From contig NZ_MTBP01000001.1 in the NCBI RefSeq assembly GCF_002911665.1, positions 1-64,000 of the forward strand: DNA of 64,000 nt, read 5' to 3'. The notes under the pieces are model-generated. The model had not been told where the DNA came from, searched no databases, and was given only the letters and a program-made list of their open reading frames with translations. This DNA comes from Actinomadura rubteroloni (lineage in GTDB: Bacteria > Actinomycetota > Actinomycetes > Streptosporangiales > Streptosporangiaceae). Shown here in pieces: positions 34,016 through 41,696 of the stretch. A program made the translations under genes and the position numbers. Each line of letters begins with the position of its first letter. Position 1 is the stretch's first letter.

Positions 34016-34042
34016 TGTCACATTCCTTTCGCGCCGGACGTC
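34016..34042 (+). promoter_or_regulatory. ECF41-type promoter for the oxidoreductase gene
   Basis: TGTCACA (34016..34022), a 16-nt spacer and CGTC (34039..34042) equal the promoter form reported for ECF41 sigma factors, as I recall it. It begins 2 nt from the sigma gene's start codon and points to the gene at 34108, giving a leader of about 55-60 nt. This is direct sequence evidence of the regulon. Confidence 0.85.
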
Positions 34043-34107
34043 GACACGTTAGACCCACCCCGGACGGGCGGTGGGCGCCGGGGCGGACCCGGCGGGGAAG
34101 GAGCATC

Positions 34108-34911
34108 ATGACGGCACCCATCCTGGTCACCGGCGGCACCGGAACGCTCGGCCGGCGCGTCGTCCCGCTGCTGCGGGCGGCCGGACGCGACGTGCGCGTG
34201 CTCAGCCGCCGCGACCGCGCTCCCGAGCCGGGCATGACGTACGTCACCGGCGATCTGCGCGCGGACGAGGGCGTCGAGCGGGCGGTGGACGGCGTCCGGA
34301 CGATCCTGCACCTGGCGGGCGGGCCGAAGGGCGACGACGAGGCCGCGCGTCATCTCGTCCGCGCCGCCGCCCGCGCCGACGTGGAGCACATCGTGCACAT
34401 CTCGGTCATCGGCGCGGACGCCGTCCCGCTCGGCTTCCTGCGCGCGAAGCTGGCCGCCGAGCAGGCGATCGCCGGCTCGGGCGTGCCGTTCACGGTGCTG
34501 CGCGCCGCGCAGTTCCACGAGTTCGTCCTCGGCATGGTGGAGAAGCTGGCCGCGCTGCCGGTCGTGCCGGTGCCGGGGATGCGCGTCCAGCCCGTCGACG
34601 CCCGGGACGTCGCGGACCGGCTGGTCGCCCTGGCGCTCGCGGAGCCGGCCGGGCGCGTGCCGGACCTCGCCGGTCCGCGCGAATACGAGCTGAAGGACGT
34701 CGTCCGGACGTACCTGGCGGCGCGGCGCAAGCGGCGCCCGCTGGTGGGGATTCGCATGCCCGGCAAGGCGGGTCGCGCGTACCGCGCGGGCGCGAACCTG
34801 ACGCTGGACGGCACGCGCGGAACCCGCACCTGGGAGGACTTCCTGGCCGAGCGGACGTCAGCCGGCGAGGGCGTCCAGCCGCGCGAGTTCGTCCGGCGGC
34901 AGGGCGAGTGA
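34108..34911 (+). CDS. NmrA/SDR-like NAD(P)-binding oxidoreductase
   Basis: The 267-residue protein has an atypical SDR/NmrA Rossmann fold: ILVTGGTGTLGRRVVPLLRAAGRDVRVLSRR, then TILHLAGGPKGDDEAARHLVRAA and HISVIGADAVPLGFLRAKLAAEQAIAGSGVPFTVLRA. There is no YxxxK, as in NmrA-like sensors and quinone-reductase types. It follows AAGGAG and an ECF41-type promoter, so it is the probable main target of the sigma factor. It overlaps the convergent aldo/keto reductase gene by 54 nt. Confidence 0.9.
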   Translation: MTAPILVTGGTGTLGRRVVPLLRAAGRDVRVLSRRDRAPEPGMTYVTGDLRADEGVERAVDGVRTILHLAGGPKGDDEAARHLVRAAARADVEHIVHISVIGADAVPLGFLRAKLAAEQAIAGSGVPFTVLRAAQFHEFVLGMVEKLAALPVVPVPGMRVQPVDARDVADRLVALALAEPAGRVPDLAGPREYELKDVVRTYLAARRKRRPLVGIRMPGKAGRAYRAGANLTLDGTRGTRTWEDFLAERTSAGEGVQPREFVRRQGE

Positions 34912-35724
34912 CGCGCCGCCGACGTTCTCGCGCAGATGAGCGACGGACGAGGTGCCCGGAATGAGCAGGATGTTCGGTGCGCGGTGGAGCAGCCAGGCCA
35001 GCGCCACCGCCATCGGCGTCGCGTCCAGCCGGCGGGCGACCGCGGTCAGCTCGTCCGACTGGAGCGGCGAGAAGCCACCGAGCGGAAAGAACGGCACATA
35101 GGCGATGCCCTGGGCGGCCAGGGCGTCGATGAGGGCGTCGTCCTTCCGGTGCACGAGGTTGTAGAAGTTCTGCACGCAGACGACCGGCGCGATCGTCTGC
35201 GCCTCGGCGACCTGCTCCGGGAGGACGTTGCTCACCCCGAGATGCCGGATCAGCCCCTGCTCCCGCAGCGACGCGAGCACGGAGAACGGCTCGGCGATCG
35301 ACTCGGGCGCGGGCTTGTCCACACCCCCGACGCGCAGGTTGACGACGTCGAGCGCGTCCAGCCCGAGGCGGTCCAGGTTGTCGTGGACGGCCTGGACGAG
35401 CTGTTCGGGCGCCAGCGCCTGCGGCCAGTTGCCCGCTTCGTCCCGCAGCGCCCCGACCTTCGTGACGATGCAGAGATCGTCCGGGTACGGATGCAGCGCC
35501 TCCTTGATGATCTCGTTGGTGACGTGCGGCCCGTAGTAGTCGGCCGTGTCGATGTGCGTGACGCCCAGGGCGACGGCCTCGCGCAGCACCGCGACGGCGG
35601 CGTCCCGGTCGGCGGGCGGGCCGAAGACGTGCGGCCCGGCCAGTTGCATCGCGCCGTACCCCATTCGGGTGACCGTCAGGTCATCGGCGAGCGCGAACGT
35701 CCCGCCGGGAAGTGCGGTGGTCAT
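34858..35724 (-). CDS. Aldo/keto reductase
   Basis: The 288-residue TIM barrel has RMGYGAMQLAG, the active-site HIDTADYYGPHVTNEIIKEAL (Asp and Tyr), IVTKVG (Lys) and the NADPH-site region LIPGTSSVAHLRENVGG. The usual catalytic His (xxLHxP) is replaced by NLRVGG, as in some actinobacterial AKRs that use other substrates. It overlaps the 3' end of the NmrA-like gene in opposite orientation. The substrate is unknown. Confidence 0.93.
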   Translation of the reverse strand: MTTALPGGTFALADDLTVTRMGYGAMQLAGPHVFGPPADRDAAVAVLREAVALGVTHIDTADYYGPHVTNEIIKEALHPYPDDLCIVTKVGALRDEAGNWPQALAPEQLVQAVHDNLDRLGLDALDVVNLRVGGVDKPAPESIAEPFSVLASLREQGLIRHLGVSNVLPEQVAEAQTIAPVVCVQNFYNLVHRKDDALIDALAAQGIAYVPFFPLGGFSPLQSDELTAVARRLDATPMAVALAWLLHRAPNILLIPGTSSVAHLRENVGGASLALPPDELARLDALAG

Positions 35725-35894
35725 GGGGAAACCTTTCGGTCCGTGCCTCTGGGAAGCACCCCCTACACTCCGCTGGACGACGCGAAACGAACAGTTTCCC
35801 GGTCATGCGAGAAGCTCGCGCCCGGACGGGGACGGACAGCGCCGAGAAGCTCGCGCTGCTCGGCTCGCCGGCCGTCCCCGGGCGGTGACGCGGG

Positions 35895-36230
35895 TCAGGG
35901 CTCGCCGTCGAGGTGGATCTTGAGCGCGCCGAGCGGGCCGTCCCAGTCGCGGGCCAGCGCGGCGAGGAACTGCTGCGCGACGCGCATCGGCGCCGAGCAC
36001 AGCCGGTAGCGGACGCGGCGCCGCTCCCCCGGTTCGGCCGTCACCAGCCCCGCCTCGGCCAGCAGCCCCAGGTGCTTGGCGACGGCCTGCCGGGTGATCG
36101 GCAGCCGGACCGCGAGGTCGGTGGCCGTGGCCGGGCCGGCGGCGGCGAGTTCGGCGAGGATCGCGCGCCGGGTCGGGTCGGCCAGGGCCGCGAAGACCCG
36201 CTCGGCGGTCGCCTCGGCGTCAGGCGGCAT
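35895..36230 (-). CDS. ArsR-family repressor
   Basis: The 111-residue winged helix has VFAALADPTRRAILAELAAAGPATATDLAVRLPITRQAVAKHLGLLAEAGLVTAEPGERRRVRYRL. No metal-binding CxC is present, so it is of the metal-independent type that is paired with AHSA1 proteins. It overlaps the upstream AHSA1 gene by 11 nt and both should be read from the operator region at 36668-36713. Confidence 0.92.
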   Translation of the reverse strand: MPPDAEATAERVFAALADPTRRAILAELAAAGPATATDLAVRLPITRQAVAKHLGLLAEAGLVTAEPGERRRVRYRLCSAPMRVAQQFLAALARDWDGPLGALKIHLDGEP

Positions 36231-36651
36231 TCAGGTAGTCGGCCAGCTCGCCGAGTTCGCTCTTCCAGCCCCGGACGTTGCCCTCGTAGACCTTGCCGTG
36301 GGCGTCGTCGGGGAGCTGCGCGAAGCCGGTCTCCACGACCGTCAGCCGCGTGCCCTCGCCGGACGGTTCGAGCGTGAACTCGACGTAGGTGCGGCGCGGG
36401 TCGTCCTCGGGCAGGCCGTAGATGCCCCAGGTGTAGCCGAACACCTTCGGTTCCTCGACGCGCTCGATGCGCAGGGACGCGGTGTGGCCGGCGTCCCAGC
36501 GCAGCCGCGCCGCGCCGCCGGGACGCAGGTCGATCGTCGCCTCGTCGCCGAACCACGTCCCGAGGCCCTCGGCGGTGGTCAGCGCGGTCCACACCGCGGC
36601 GGGCGGCTGGGCGAGGTCGAGCGTGCGCTCGATGCGGTCGGGAAAGCTCAT
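36220..36651 (-). CDS. SRPBCC/AHSA1-domain protein
   Basis: The 143-residue protein has the START-like fold of AHSA1 proteins: RIERTLDLAQPPAAVWTALTTAEGLGTWFGDEATIDLRPGGAARLRW and SGEGTRLTVVETGF, ending in a long helix. Such proteins bind hydrophobic small molecules and are very often co-encoded with ArsR repressors. It is the first gene of the two-gene unit. Confidence 0.93.
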   Translation of the reverse strand: MSFPDRIERTLDLAQPPAAVWTALTTAEGLGTWFGDEATIDLRPGGAARLRWDAGHTASLRIERVEEPKVFGYTWGIYGLPEDDPRRTYVEFTLEPSGEGTRLTVVETGFAQLPDDAHGKVYEGNVRGWKSELGELADYLNAA

Positions 36652-36667
36652 GGCGTCCTCCTAAGTA

Positions 36668-36713
36668 GCAACCGTTGAGTTGCGACTCTATGGCAACCTT
36701 TTGGTTGCGTCAA
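36668..36713 (-). promoter_or_regulatory. Promoter and double operator of the AHSA1-arsR unit
   Basis: The minus strand has TTGACG (36708..36713), a 17-nt spacer and TAGAGT (36685..36690). Two dyads overlie it: GCAACC-TTTT-GGTTGC (36693..36708) within the spacer and GCAAC-N6-GTTGC (36668..36683) after the -10, with centres 25 bp apart. Both share the GCAAC half-site, so two ArsR dimers could bind. The -35 lies inside the 3' end of the next gene. Confidence 0.75.
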
Positions 36714-37648
36714 GGCACCAGGACGATCCGCCGCCCCGCCTCGACCGGCGCGCTCCACGCCTGTTCGACCTGGTCGAGCGGCATCGGGAGCGCTTCCATC
36801 GCCAATGACGGGATCGCGTCGGCGAGGGACGGCAGCTCCGCGACGATGCCCTCCGTCGTCACCGAGCCCTGGCCGCTGCCGAGCAGGGTCAGGTTCGCGG
36901 CGCGCAGCAGCGCGGACGGCAGTGCGATCTCCGCGCCCGCCACCGAGCCGATCTGGATCCAGGACAGCGGTTTGGAACGGTCCTTCCGGGCGCGCAGCAG
37001 CGCGGGCATGGCCTGCTCGGTCGGCGGGCCCCAGACGTAGTCGAGCACGACGTCCACGTCGGCGGCCGTCGCCGCGAGGCGTTCGGTGTCGTCCAGCTGG
37101 ACGGTCGCGTCGGCGCCGAGGGCGTGCAGCGGGGCCAGGCGGCGCTCGTCCCGGCCCGCGCCGACGACGCGCGCCGCGCCGAGCCGCCGGGCGATCTGGA
37201 CGGCGAGGCGGCCCGCGCCGCCCGTCGCGCCGAGCACCAGCACCGACCCGCCCGGCCGGAATCCGACGCGGCGGCGCAGCGCGATCCAGGAGGACATCGC
37301 GGGGTTCATCGCTGCGGCCACGGCGACCGGATCGGCGTCCGGCGGCAGGACGACGGCGCGCCGCCGGTCCGCCACGGCCCGCTCCGCCATCGTTCCGGGG
37401 CCGCCGTCCAGCGCGACGAAGTAGAGCAGCTCGCCGCCGGGGGCGCGGCCGACCGCGTCCACGCCCGGGACCAGCGGCAGGACGCCGTCGGACGTGTAGT
37501 GGCTGCCGTCCGCGCCCGACCGCACGCGCGGGTGCAGCCCGGCGGCCAGGACGTCCACCAGGACTTCGTGCTCGCCGCCGGCGGCGGGCTCCGGCACCGT
37601 GCCGAAGCCGGGTGGACTGCCGAACGCGTGGACGATCGCTGCCTGCAT
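36710..37648 (-). CDS. MDR-family quinone-oxidoreductase-like dehydrogenase
   Basis: The 312-residue MDR protein has a GroES-like N-terminus (EHEVLVDVLAAGLHPRVRSGADGSHY) and a nucleotide fold with VLVLGATGGAGRLAVQIARRLGAARVVGAGRDERRL. The catalytic and structural zinc Cys ligands are missing, so it belongs with zeta-crystallin/quinone-oxidoreductase types using NADPH. It is divergent from a MarR gene with two direct repeats between, implying control by that regulator. Confidence 0.9.
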   Translation of the reverse strand: MQAAIVHAFGSPPGFGTVPEPAAGGEHEVLVDVLAAGLHPRVRSGADGSHYTSDGVLPLVPGVDAVGRAPGGELLYFVALDGGPGTMAERAVADRRRAVVLPPDADPVAVAAAMNPAMSSWIALRRRVGFRPGGSVLVLGATGGAGRLAVQIARRLGAARVVGAGRDERRLAPLHALGADATVQLDDTERLAATAADVDVVLDYVWGPPTEQAMPALLRARKDRSKPLSWIQIGSVAGAEIALPSALLRAANLTLLGSGQGSVTTEGIVAELPSLADAIPSLAMEALPMPLDQVEQAWSAPVEAGRRIVLVP

Positions 37649-37662
37649 GGCCGGCCCCTATC

Positions 37663-37714
37663 TAGTTTGCGTCACGTACCATCTGGTGGTGAAGGTAGTT
37701 TGTGTCGCGTACCA
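37663..37714. promoter_or_regulatory. Direct-repeat operator between the MDR and MarR genes
   Basis: Two 19-nt direct repeats, TAGTTTGYGTCRCGTACCA, at 37663..37681 and 37696..37714, 33 bp apart (about three helical turns). Each differs at two positions only. They lie in the 87-bp divergent gap and are likely MarR-binding sites for both promoters. Confidence 0.75.
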
Positions 37715-37735
37715 GTGTCAAGTAGCCTGACGCCC

Positions 37736-38164
37736 ATGACCGCCGACGACGGCCCGCTGACCACGACGGACGCCCTGGTGCAGCTCTCCTTCCGGATCCA
37801 GCGCGTCCTGGCCGCGACCGCCGCCGAGCACGACCTGTCGGTGATCCAGCTCCGGCTGCTCGGCATCCTGCGCGACCGGACGCCCGGAATGGTGGAACTC
37901 GGCCGGTTCCTCGGGCTCGACAAGTCCTCGATGACCGGCCTGGTGAGCCGCGCCGAGAAGCGGGGCCTGGTGGAACGGTCACCGTCCCCGGACGACGGCC
38001 GAGCCGTCCGCGTCGCGCTGACCCCGCCCGGCCGCGAACTGACCGCGCACTGCACCGCCGAGGTGGACCGCCGGATCGCCGCACTCACCGACCACCTCAC
38101 GCCAGCACAACGCACCCGGCTCACCACACTCGCAACGACGCTCGTCCACGCCCCCACCGACTGA
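37736..38164 (+). CDS. MarR-family transcriptional regulator
   Basis: The 142-residue protein has the MarR layout: TTTDALVQLSFRIQRVLAATAAEHDLSVIQLRLLGILRDRTPGMVELGRFLGLDKSSMTGLVSRAEKRGLVERSPSPDDGRAVRVALTPPGREL. It is divergent from a quinone-oxidoreductase-like gene, the usual pairing for MarR sensors of electrophiles or phenolics. The ATG at 37736 begins a compact standard-length protein. Confidence 0.93.
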   Translation: MTADDGPLTTTDALVQLSFRIQRVLAATAAEHDLSVIQLRLLGILRDRTPGMVELGRFLGLDKSSMTGLVSRAEKRGLVERSPSPDDGRAVRVALTPPGRELTAHCTAEVDRRIAALTDHLTPAQRTRLTTLATTLVHAPTD

Positions 38165-38295
38165 CCCCCCTCCCCAGAGCCGTCGCTGACCGCGCGGGCC
38201 GTTAGGCGGGTCCGCGGCGTCCCGGGGGGCGCCGCGGACGTGTCGTCGCTCATGTGTGCGGGGGTTGTCGGTCGGCGCGGTGATCTCGCCGTCGT

Positions 38296-39744
38296 TCACG
38301 CGTGGGTGGGCTGTTCCTCCGGGACGGTCTGCGTAGGCTCGTGGCGGGTGTTGGCGGTGCGCAGCGCGATCACGGCGGCGGCGACGAGCACTCCGGCCGC
38401 GCACAGCAGCGCGCGGTGGAAGCCTGAGGTCAGCGCCACGGGCGCGGACGCGTGCGCCGCCATCAGGTCGTTCGTCCGGGACACCGCGATCGCTGTGAAG
38501 ACCGCCAGCCCGAGCGCCCCGCCGAGTTGCTGCGACGCGTTGAGCAGCGCCGCCGCCGCGCCCGCCCGATCGGCCGGGACGCCCGCGTTCGCGGCCGTCG
38601 TCACCGCGACGAACACCATGCCGAGCCCGACCGACATCACGACGAGGCCGGGGAGCAGGTCGGTGACGTACGAGCCGTCCACCGGGACGCGGGACAGCAG
38701 GCCCACACCGACCGCTGCGAGCAGCGCGCCCGCGACGATCACCGGACGGGTGCCGATCCGTGTCACCAGCCGCGGGGTGGCCCCCGCCGCGACGCCGACG
38801 CCGACCGTGACGGGCAGGTACGCGAGGCCCGTCCGGATCGGCGAGTAGCCGAGGATGTTCTGCATGTAGAGCGTCAGGAAGAAGAACACCGCGAGGAACC
38901 CGGCCAGGCCGATGAGCTGGGTGACGTTCGCCGCGACGAGCCCCCGGATCCGCAGCAGGGACAGCGGCAGGAGCGCGTGCGCGCCGCGTCCCTCGACCAG
39001 GACGAACGCGGCGAGCACGAGCAGCGCGCCGGCGAGGCCCGCGACCGTCCGGACGCTGCTCCAGCCGACGTCCGGCGCCTTGACCAGCGTGAACACGAGC
39101 AGAAGCATCCCGGCCGTCGACAGCAGCGCGCCCGGCAGGTCGAAGGTGAGCAGGCGGGCGCGGCGGCCGTCGGACTCGATCAGCCGGACCGTGCCGAACA
39201 GGACGACGGCGGCCGCGGGCAGGTTGACGAACATGACCCAGCGCCAGCCGGGCCCTTCGGTGAGCAGCCCGCCGAACAGCACGCCCGCGGCCGAGCCGAG
39301 GCCGGCCATGCCGCCCCAGGCGCCGAGGGCGCGGGCGCGGTCGGTGCCGTCCCGGAACGTCGTCGTGAGGATCGACAGGGCGGCCGGGAGCATCAGCGCG
39401 GCCCCGACTCCCTGTCCGAGCCGCGCCGCGACGAGGACGCCGGCCGTCGGTGCGAGCCCGCCGGCCAGGGACGCGAGGGCGAACAGCGCCGTGCCGAGCA
39501 GCAGCACCGGACGACGGCCGAGCAGGTCGGCCGCGCGCCCGCCGAGCAGCATCAGCCCGCCGTAGGTGAGCAGGTAGCCGCTCGGCACCCACTGGAGCGC
39601 GGGGACGGAGAACCCGAGGTCCTCGCGCATCTCCGGGAGCGCGACGTTGACGATGGACGCGTCCACGAAGTCCAGGAACGCGACGAGGCAGAGGAGAGCG
39701 AGCAGGAGTCGTCCGCGCGGCGTCGCCAGGGCGGAGTTCGACAT
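38296..39744 (-). CDS. MFS drug-efflux transporter, DHA2 (EmrB/QacA) family
   Basis: The 482-residue protein has 14 predicted membrane helices and family motifs: LDFVDASIVNVALPEMREDLG in helix 1, LGGRAADLLGRRPVLLLGTALF (motif A) and LGSAAGVLFGGLLTEGPGWRWVMFVNLP (motif C region). It exports drugs or other hydrophobic compounds using proton motive force. It is divergent from a TetR gene 64 nt away with a palindromic operator, so it is likely repressed by that protein. Confidence 0.95.
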   Translation of the reverse strand: MSNSALATPRGRLLLALLCLVAFLDFVDASIVNVALPEMREDLGFSVPALQWVPSGYLLTYGGLMLLGGRAADLLGRRPVLLLGTALFALASLAGGLAPTAGVLVAARLGQGVGAALMLPAALSILTTTFRDGTDRARALGAWGGMAGLGSAAGVLFGGLLTEGPGWRWVMFVNLPAAAVVLFGTVRLIESDGRRARLLTFDLPGALLSTAGMLLLVFTLVKAPDVGWSSVRTVAGLAGALLVLAAFVLVEGRGAHALLPLSLLRIRGLVAANVTQLIGLAGFLAVFFFLTLYMQNILGYSPIRTGLAYLPVTVGVGVAAGATPRLVTRIGTRPVIVAGALLAAVGVGLLSRVPVDGSYVTDLLPGLVVMSVGLGMVFVAVTTAANAGVPADRAGAAAALLNASQQLGGALGLAVFTAIAVSRTNDLMAAHASAPVALTSGFHRALLCAAGVLVAAAVIALRTANTRHEPTQTVPEEQPTHA

Positions 39745-39797
39745 GGGCAGTCCCTAGTTAGTTGGCTGACTTAAAACCGACCGTAGCACATGAGCTA

Positions 39798-39819
39798 GAC
39801 TCAGTCAGGTGACTGACTC
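39798..39819. promoter_or_regulatory. TetR operator overlapping the regulator's start codon
   Basis: GACTCAGTCA-GG-TGACTGACTC is a 22-nt dyad with one mismatch per arm, centred on the GTG start (39809). A -10-like TAGACT (39796..39801) overlaps its left arm and lies 7 nt before the start codon, as expected for a leaderless mRNA. A related degenerate site AGTTGGCTGACTT lies near 39759-39772 toward the MFS gene. Confidence 0.75.
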
Positions 39820-40402
39820 AACTTCCGTCCGGACGCGGGCGGCCGGGAAGCGGCAGCGGCTGATGGCCGCGGCGGCCCGGGTGCTGCACCAGCAGGGCGT
39901 CGAGCGGACGACGATCGCGGACATCGCGCAGGCCGCCGACGTCCCGGTCGGGAACGTCTACTACTACTTCAAGACCAAGGACGCCCTCGTCCTCGCTGCC
40001 CTCACCGAGCACGCGCGCGGCTTCACCGAGCTGACGGCCGAACTCGAACGCCTGGACGACCCGATCGAACGCCTCAAGGTGCTCGTCTGCACCTGGATCG
40101 GCCAGCGGGACATCGCGGCCCGCTTCGGCTGCCCCGCCGGGACGCTCGCGATGGAACTCGACAAGCGCGAGGAGGGCGGGCTCGACATCGAGGCGGGCAA
40201 GCTCATCCGCCAGGCGCTGGACTGGACGGAGCGGCAGTTCCGCGCGCTCGGCCGCGCCGACGCCGCCGACCTGGCGCTCACCCTCATCAGCGGCTACCAG
40301 GGCATGTCGGTGATGTCCAACGCGCTGCGCGACCCGGACGTCATGACGCGCGAGGGCGCCCGGCTCAACCGCTGGCTCGACTCCCTCAAGCCCAGGAAAT
40401 AG
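39809..40402 (+). CDS. TetR-family repressor of the adjacent efflux gene
   Basis: The 197-residue protein has an N-terminal HTH (RLMAAAARVLHQQGVERTTIADIAQAADVPVGNVYYYFKTKDALVLAAL) and a ligand domain with RDIAARFGCPAGTLAMELDKR, ending LISGYQGMSVMSNALRDPDVM. The latter resembles the TetR_C_11/AcrR-like group. The start is GTG at 39809 with no upstream ribosome site, matching a leaderless transcript. It is divergent from the DHA2 pump. Confidence 0.93.
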   Translation: MTDSTSVRTRAAGKRQRLMAAAARVLHQQGVERTTIADIAQAADVPVGNVYYYFKTKDALVLAALTEHARGFTELTAELERLDDPIERLKVLVCTWIGQRDIAARFGCPAGTLAMELDKREEGGLDIEAGKLIRQALDWTERQFRALGRADAADLALTLISGYQGMSVMSNALRDPDVMTREGARLNRWLDSLKPRK

Positions 40403-40420
40403 CCCCCGGACCCGCCAAGC

Positions 40421-40505
40421 CGTCACGGCGTCACGGCGTCACGGCGTCACGGCGTCACGGCGTCACGGCGTCACGGCGTCACGGCGTCACGGCGTCACGG
40501 CGTCA
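40421..40505. repeat. Tandem repeat of CGTCACGG, about 10.6 copies
   Basis: The 8-bp unit CGTCACGG is repeated perfectly from 40421 to 40505 and begins 18 bp after the TetR stop. Such perfect short repeats are rare in this window and likely vary in copy number by slippage. No protein frame or binding function is evident. Confidence 0.95.
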
Positions 40506-40745
40506 GACGGGAGCGTGCTCGGTGACGTGCGCCGCCGGACGGCGGCGATCGCAGCTCCGCGGCGTGTTGTGCGGGCGGGGCGGCCGGTGGTGCGCGTGAG
40601 TGTTGACGCACTGTCGGGGCGGACGCGCGGGTGTGGGTTCGGGAGCACGTGGCGTGTGGTTCGGTACGAGCACCGATTCCAGGCGCTGCATGAGCATCAG
40701 CCCGGCGAGCGCCACGGCGGGAAGAACGAACGCGGCGGCGAAGAT
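40503..40745 (-). CDS. Possible small membrane peptide with an ATC start
   Basis: A frame of 80 codons begins with ATC at 40745, 6 nt after a perfect GGAGGTGA ribosome site (40752..40759), with an in-frame stop inside that site. It encodes FAAAFVLPAVALAGLMLMQRLE, a good membrane helix, then a Pro/His/Arg-rich tail to a TGA at 40503. The first usual start is GTG at 40715, which cuts off part of the helix. ATC starts are rare, so this is tentative. Third bases are mostly G/C, which supports coding. Confidence 0.4.
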   Translation of the reverse strand: MFAAAFVLPAVALAGLMLMQRLESVLVPNHTPRAPEPTPARPPRQCVNTHAHHRPPRPHNTPRSCDRRRPAAHVTEHAPV

Positions 40746-40920
40746 CGGACGTCACCTCCATCCTGACGTGGGTGAGTTCGTCGTGCGCTGGCAAGCCCCG
40801 TACCTCGTTCAGGTAAGGGAAAACCTCCCGACCCGTCCTGTTTAAAACGCTGACCCTGGGCACCTTCGCCCCAGCGGGCGAGCACGGCGTCCGCCGCAGC
40901 GGAAACGAAAGGGCGGAGCG

Positions 40921-41553
40921 ATGGCGAAGCAGCAGGACGAGAAACCTACGACGGACGCGGACGGCCCGGCGGGCCTGCGCGCCCAGATCGACCGCAAGCG
41001 CGCCGATCTCGGCGACACGGTCGAGGCGCTGGCCGCGAAGGCGGACGTCAAGGCCCGCGCGAAGGACACGGCGGACGAGGTCCGCGACAAGGCCGACGAG
41101 GTCAAGGAGAAGGCGGGGACGGCCGTGCGCCGCGCCCAGGAGCACGCCCGCGCCACGACCCGCCAGGTCGTCGCCGCGACCCGCGAGGACCCGGGCACGC
41201 GCCGCCGCGTCCTGATCCCGGCGAGCGCCGCGCTCCTGGCCGCCGGCGCGCTGGCCGGCCGGGCACTGCGCCGCCGCCGCGCCCGCAGGAACGCGACGCC
41301 GTGGCAGCGCGCGTCCGGCCAGTTCCGCGACCTGAGCACCACGCTGGCGGGCAGCGACGCCGCCGAACAGGCCAAGGACATCGCGACCCGCGCCGCCGGC
41401 CGGAGCCAGGAGGTCGCGGCCCGCGCCGCCGATCGAGGCCGGGACGTCGCGACGCGAACGGCCGCCTCCCCGGCCACCCGCCCGCGCGTCCAGGGCGCCC
41501 TGGCGGCCGCCGCCACGCTGCTGATCGCGTCCCGCGTCCGCAAGCGCCGCTGA
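40921..41553 (+). CDS. DUF3618 protein with amphipathic repeats
   Basis: The 210-residue protein opens with the DUF3618 signature GLRAQIDRKRADLGDTVEALAAKADVKARAKDTADEVRDKADEVKEKAG, then a hydrophobic helix ([27 protein letters not shown]), an Ala/Arg-rich amphipathic stretch (EQAKDIATRAAGRSQEVAARAADRGRDVATRTAA) and a final helix with a basic end. DUF3618 proteins are actinobacterial and probably membrane-associated. The start follows GGGCGGAGCG. The role is unknown. Confidence 0.9.
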   Translation: MAKQQDEKPTTDADGPAGLRAQIDRKRADLGDTVEALAAKADVKARAKDTADEVRDKADEVKEKAGTAVRRAQEHARATTRQVVAATREDPGTRRRVLIPASAALLAAGALAGRALRRRRARRNATPWQRASGQFRDLSTTLAGSDAAEQAKDIATRAAGRSQEVAARAADRGRDVATRTAASPATRPRVQGALAAAATLLIASRVRKRR

Positions 41554-41696
41554 CCGCCCAAGCGCGCACGCCCCGCAACGCACGCCCAGGCAGGACCTGG
41601 GCAGCGGCCGCCGCGCGCCCGACCGAGGCGTGCCCGTACGCGCCACCAGCCCAAGCTGCGCGCCCCGCGTCGGCCCGCGCGCGGGCCGACGCGGGC

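Noticed and set aside
35725..35894. GGGAAAC/GTTTCCC inverted repeat upstream of the aldo/keto reductase
   Set aside because: Arms are about 80 nt apart and short; chance pairing is likely.
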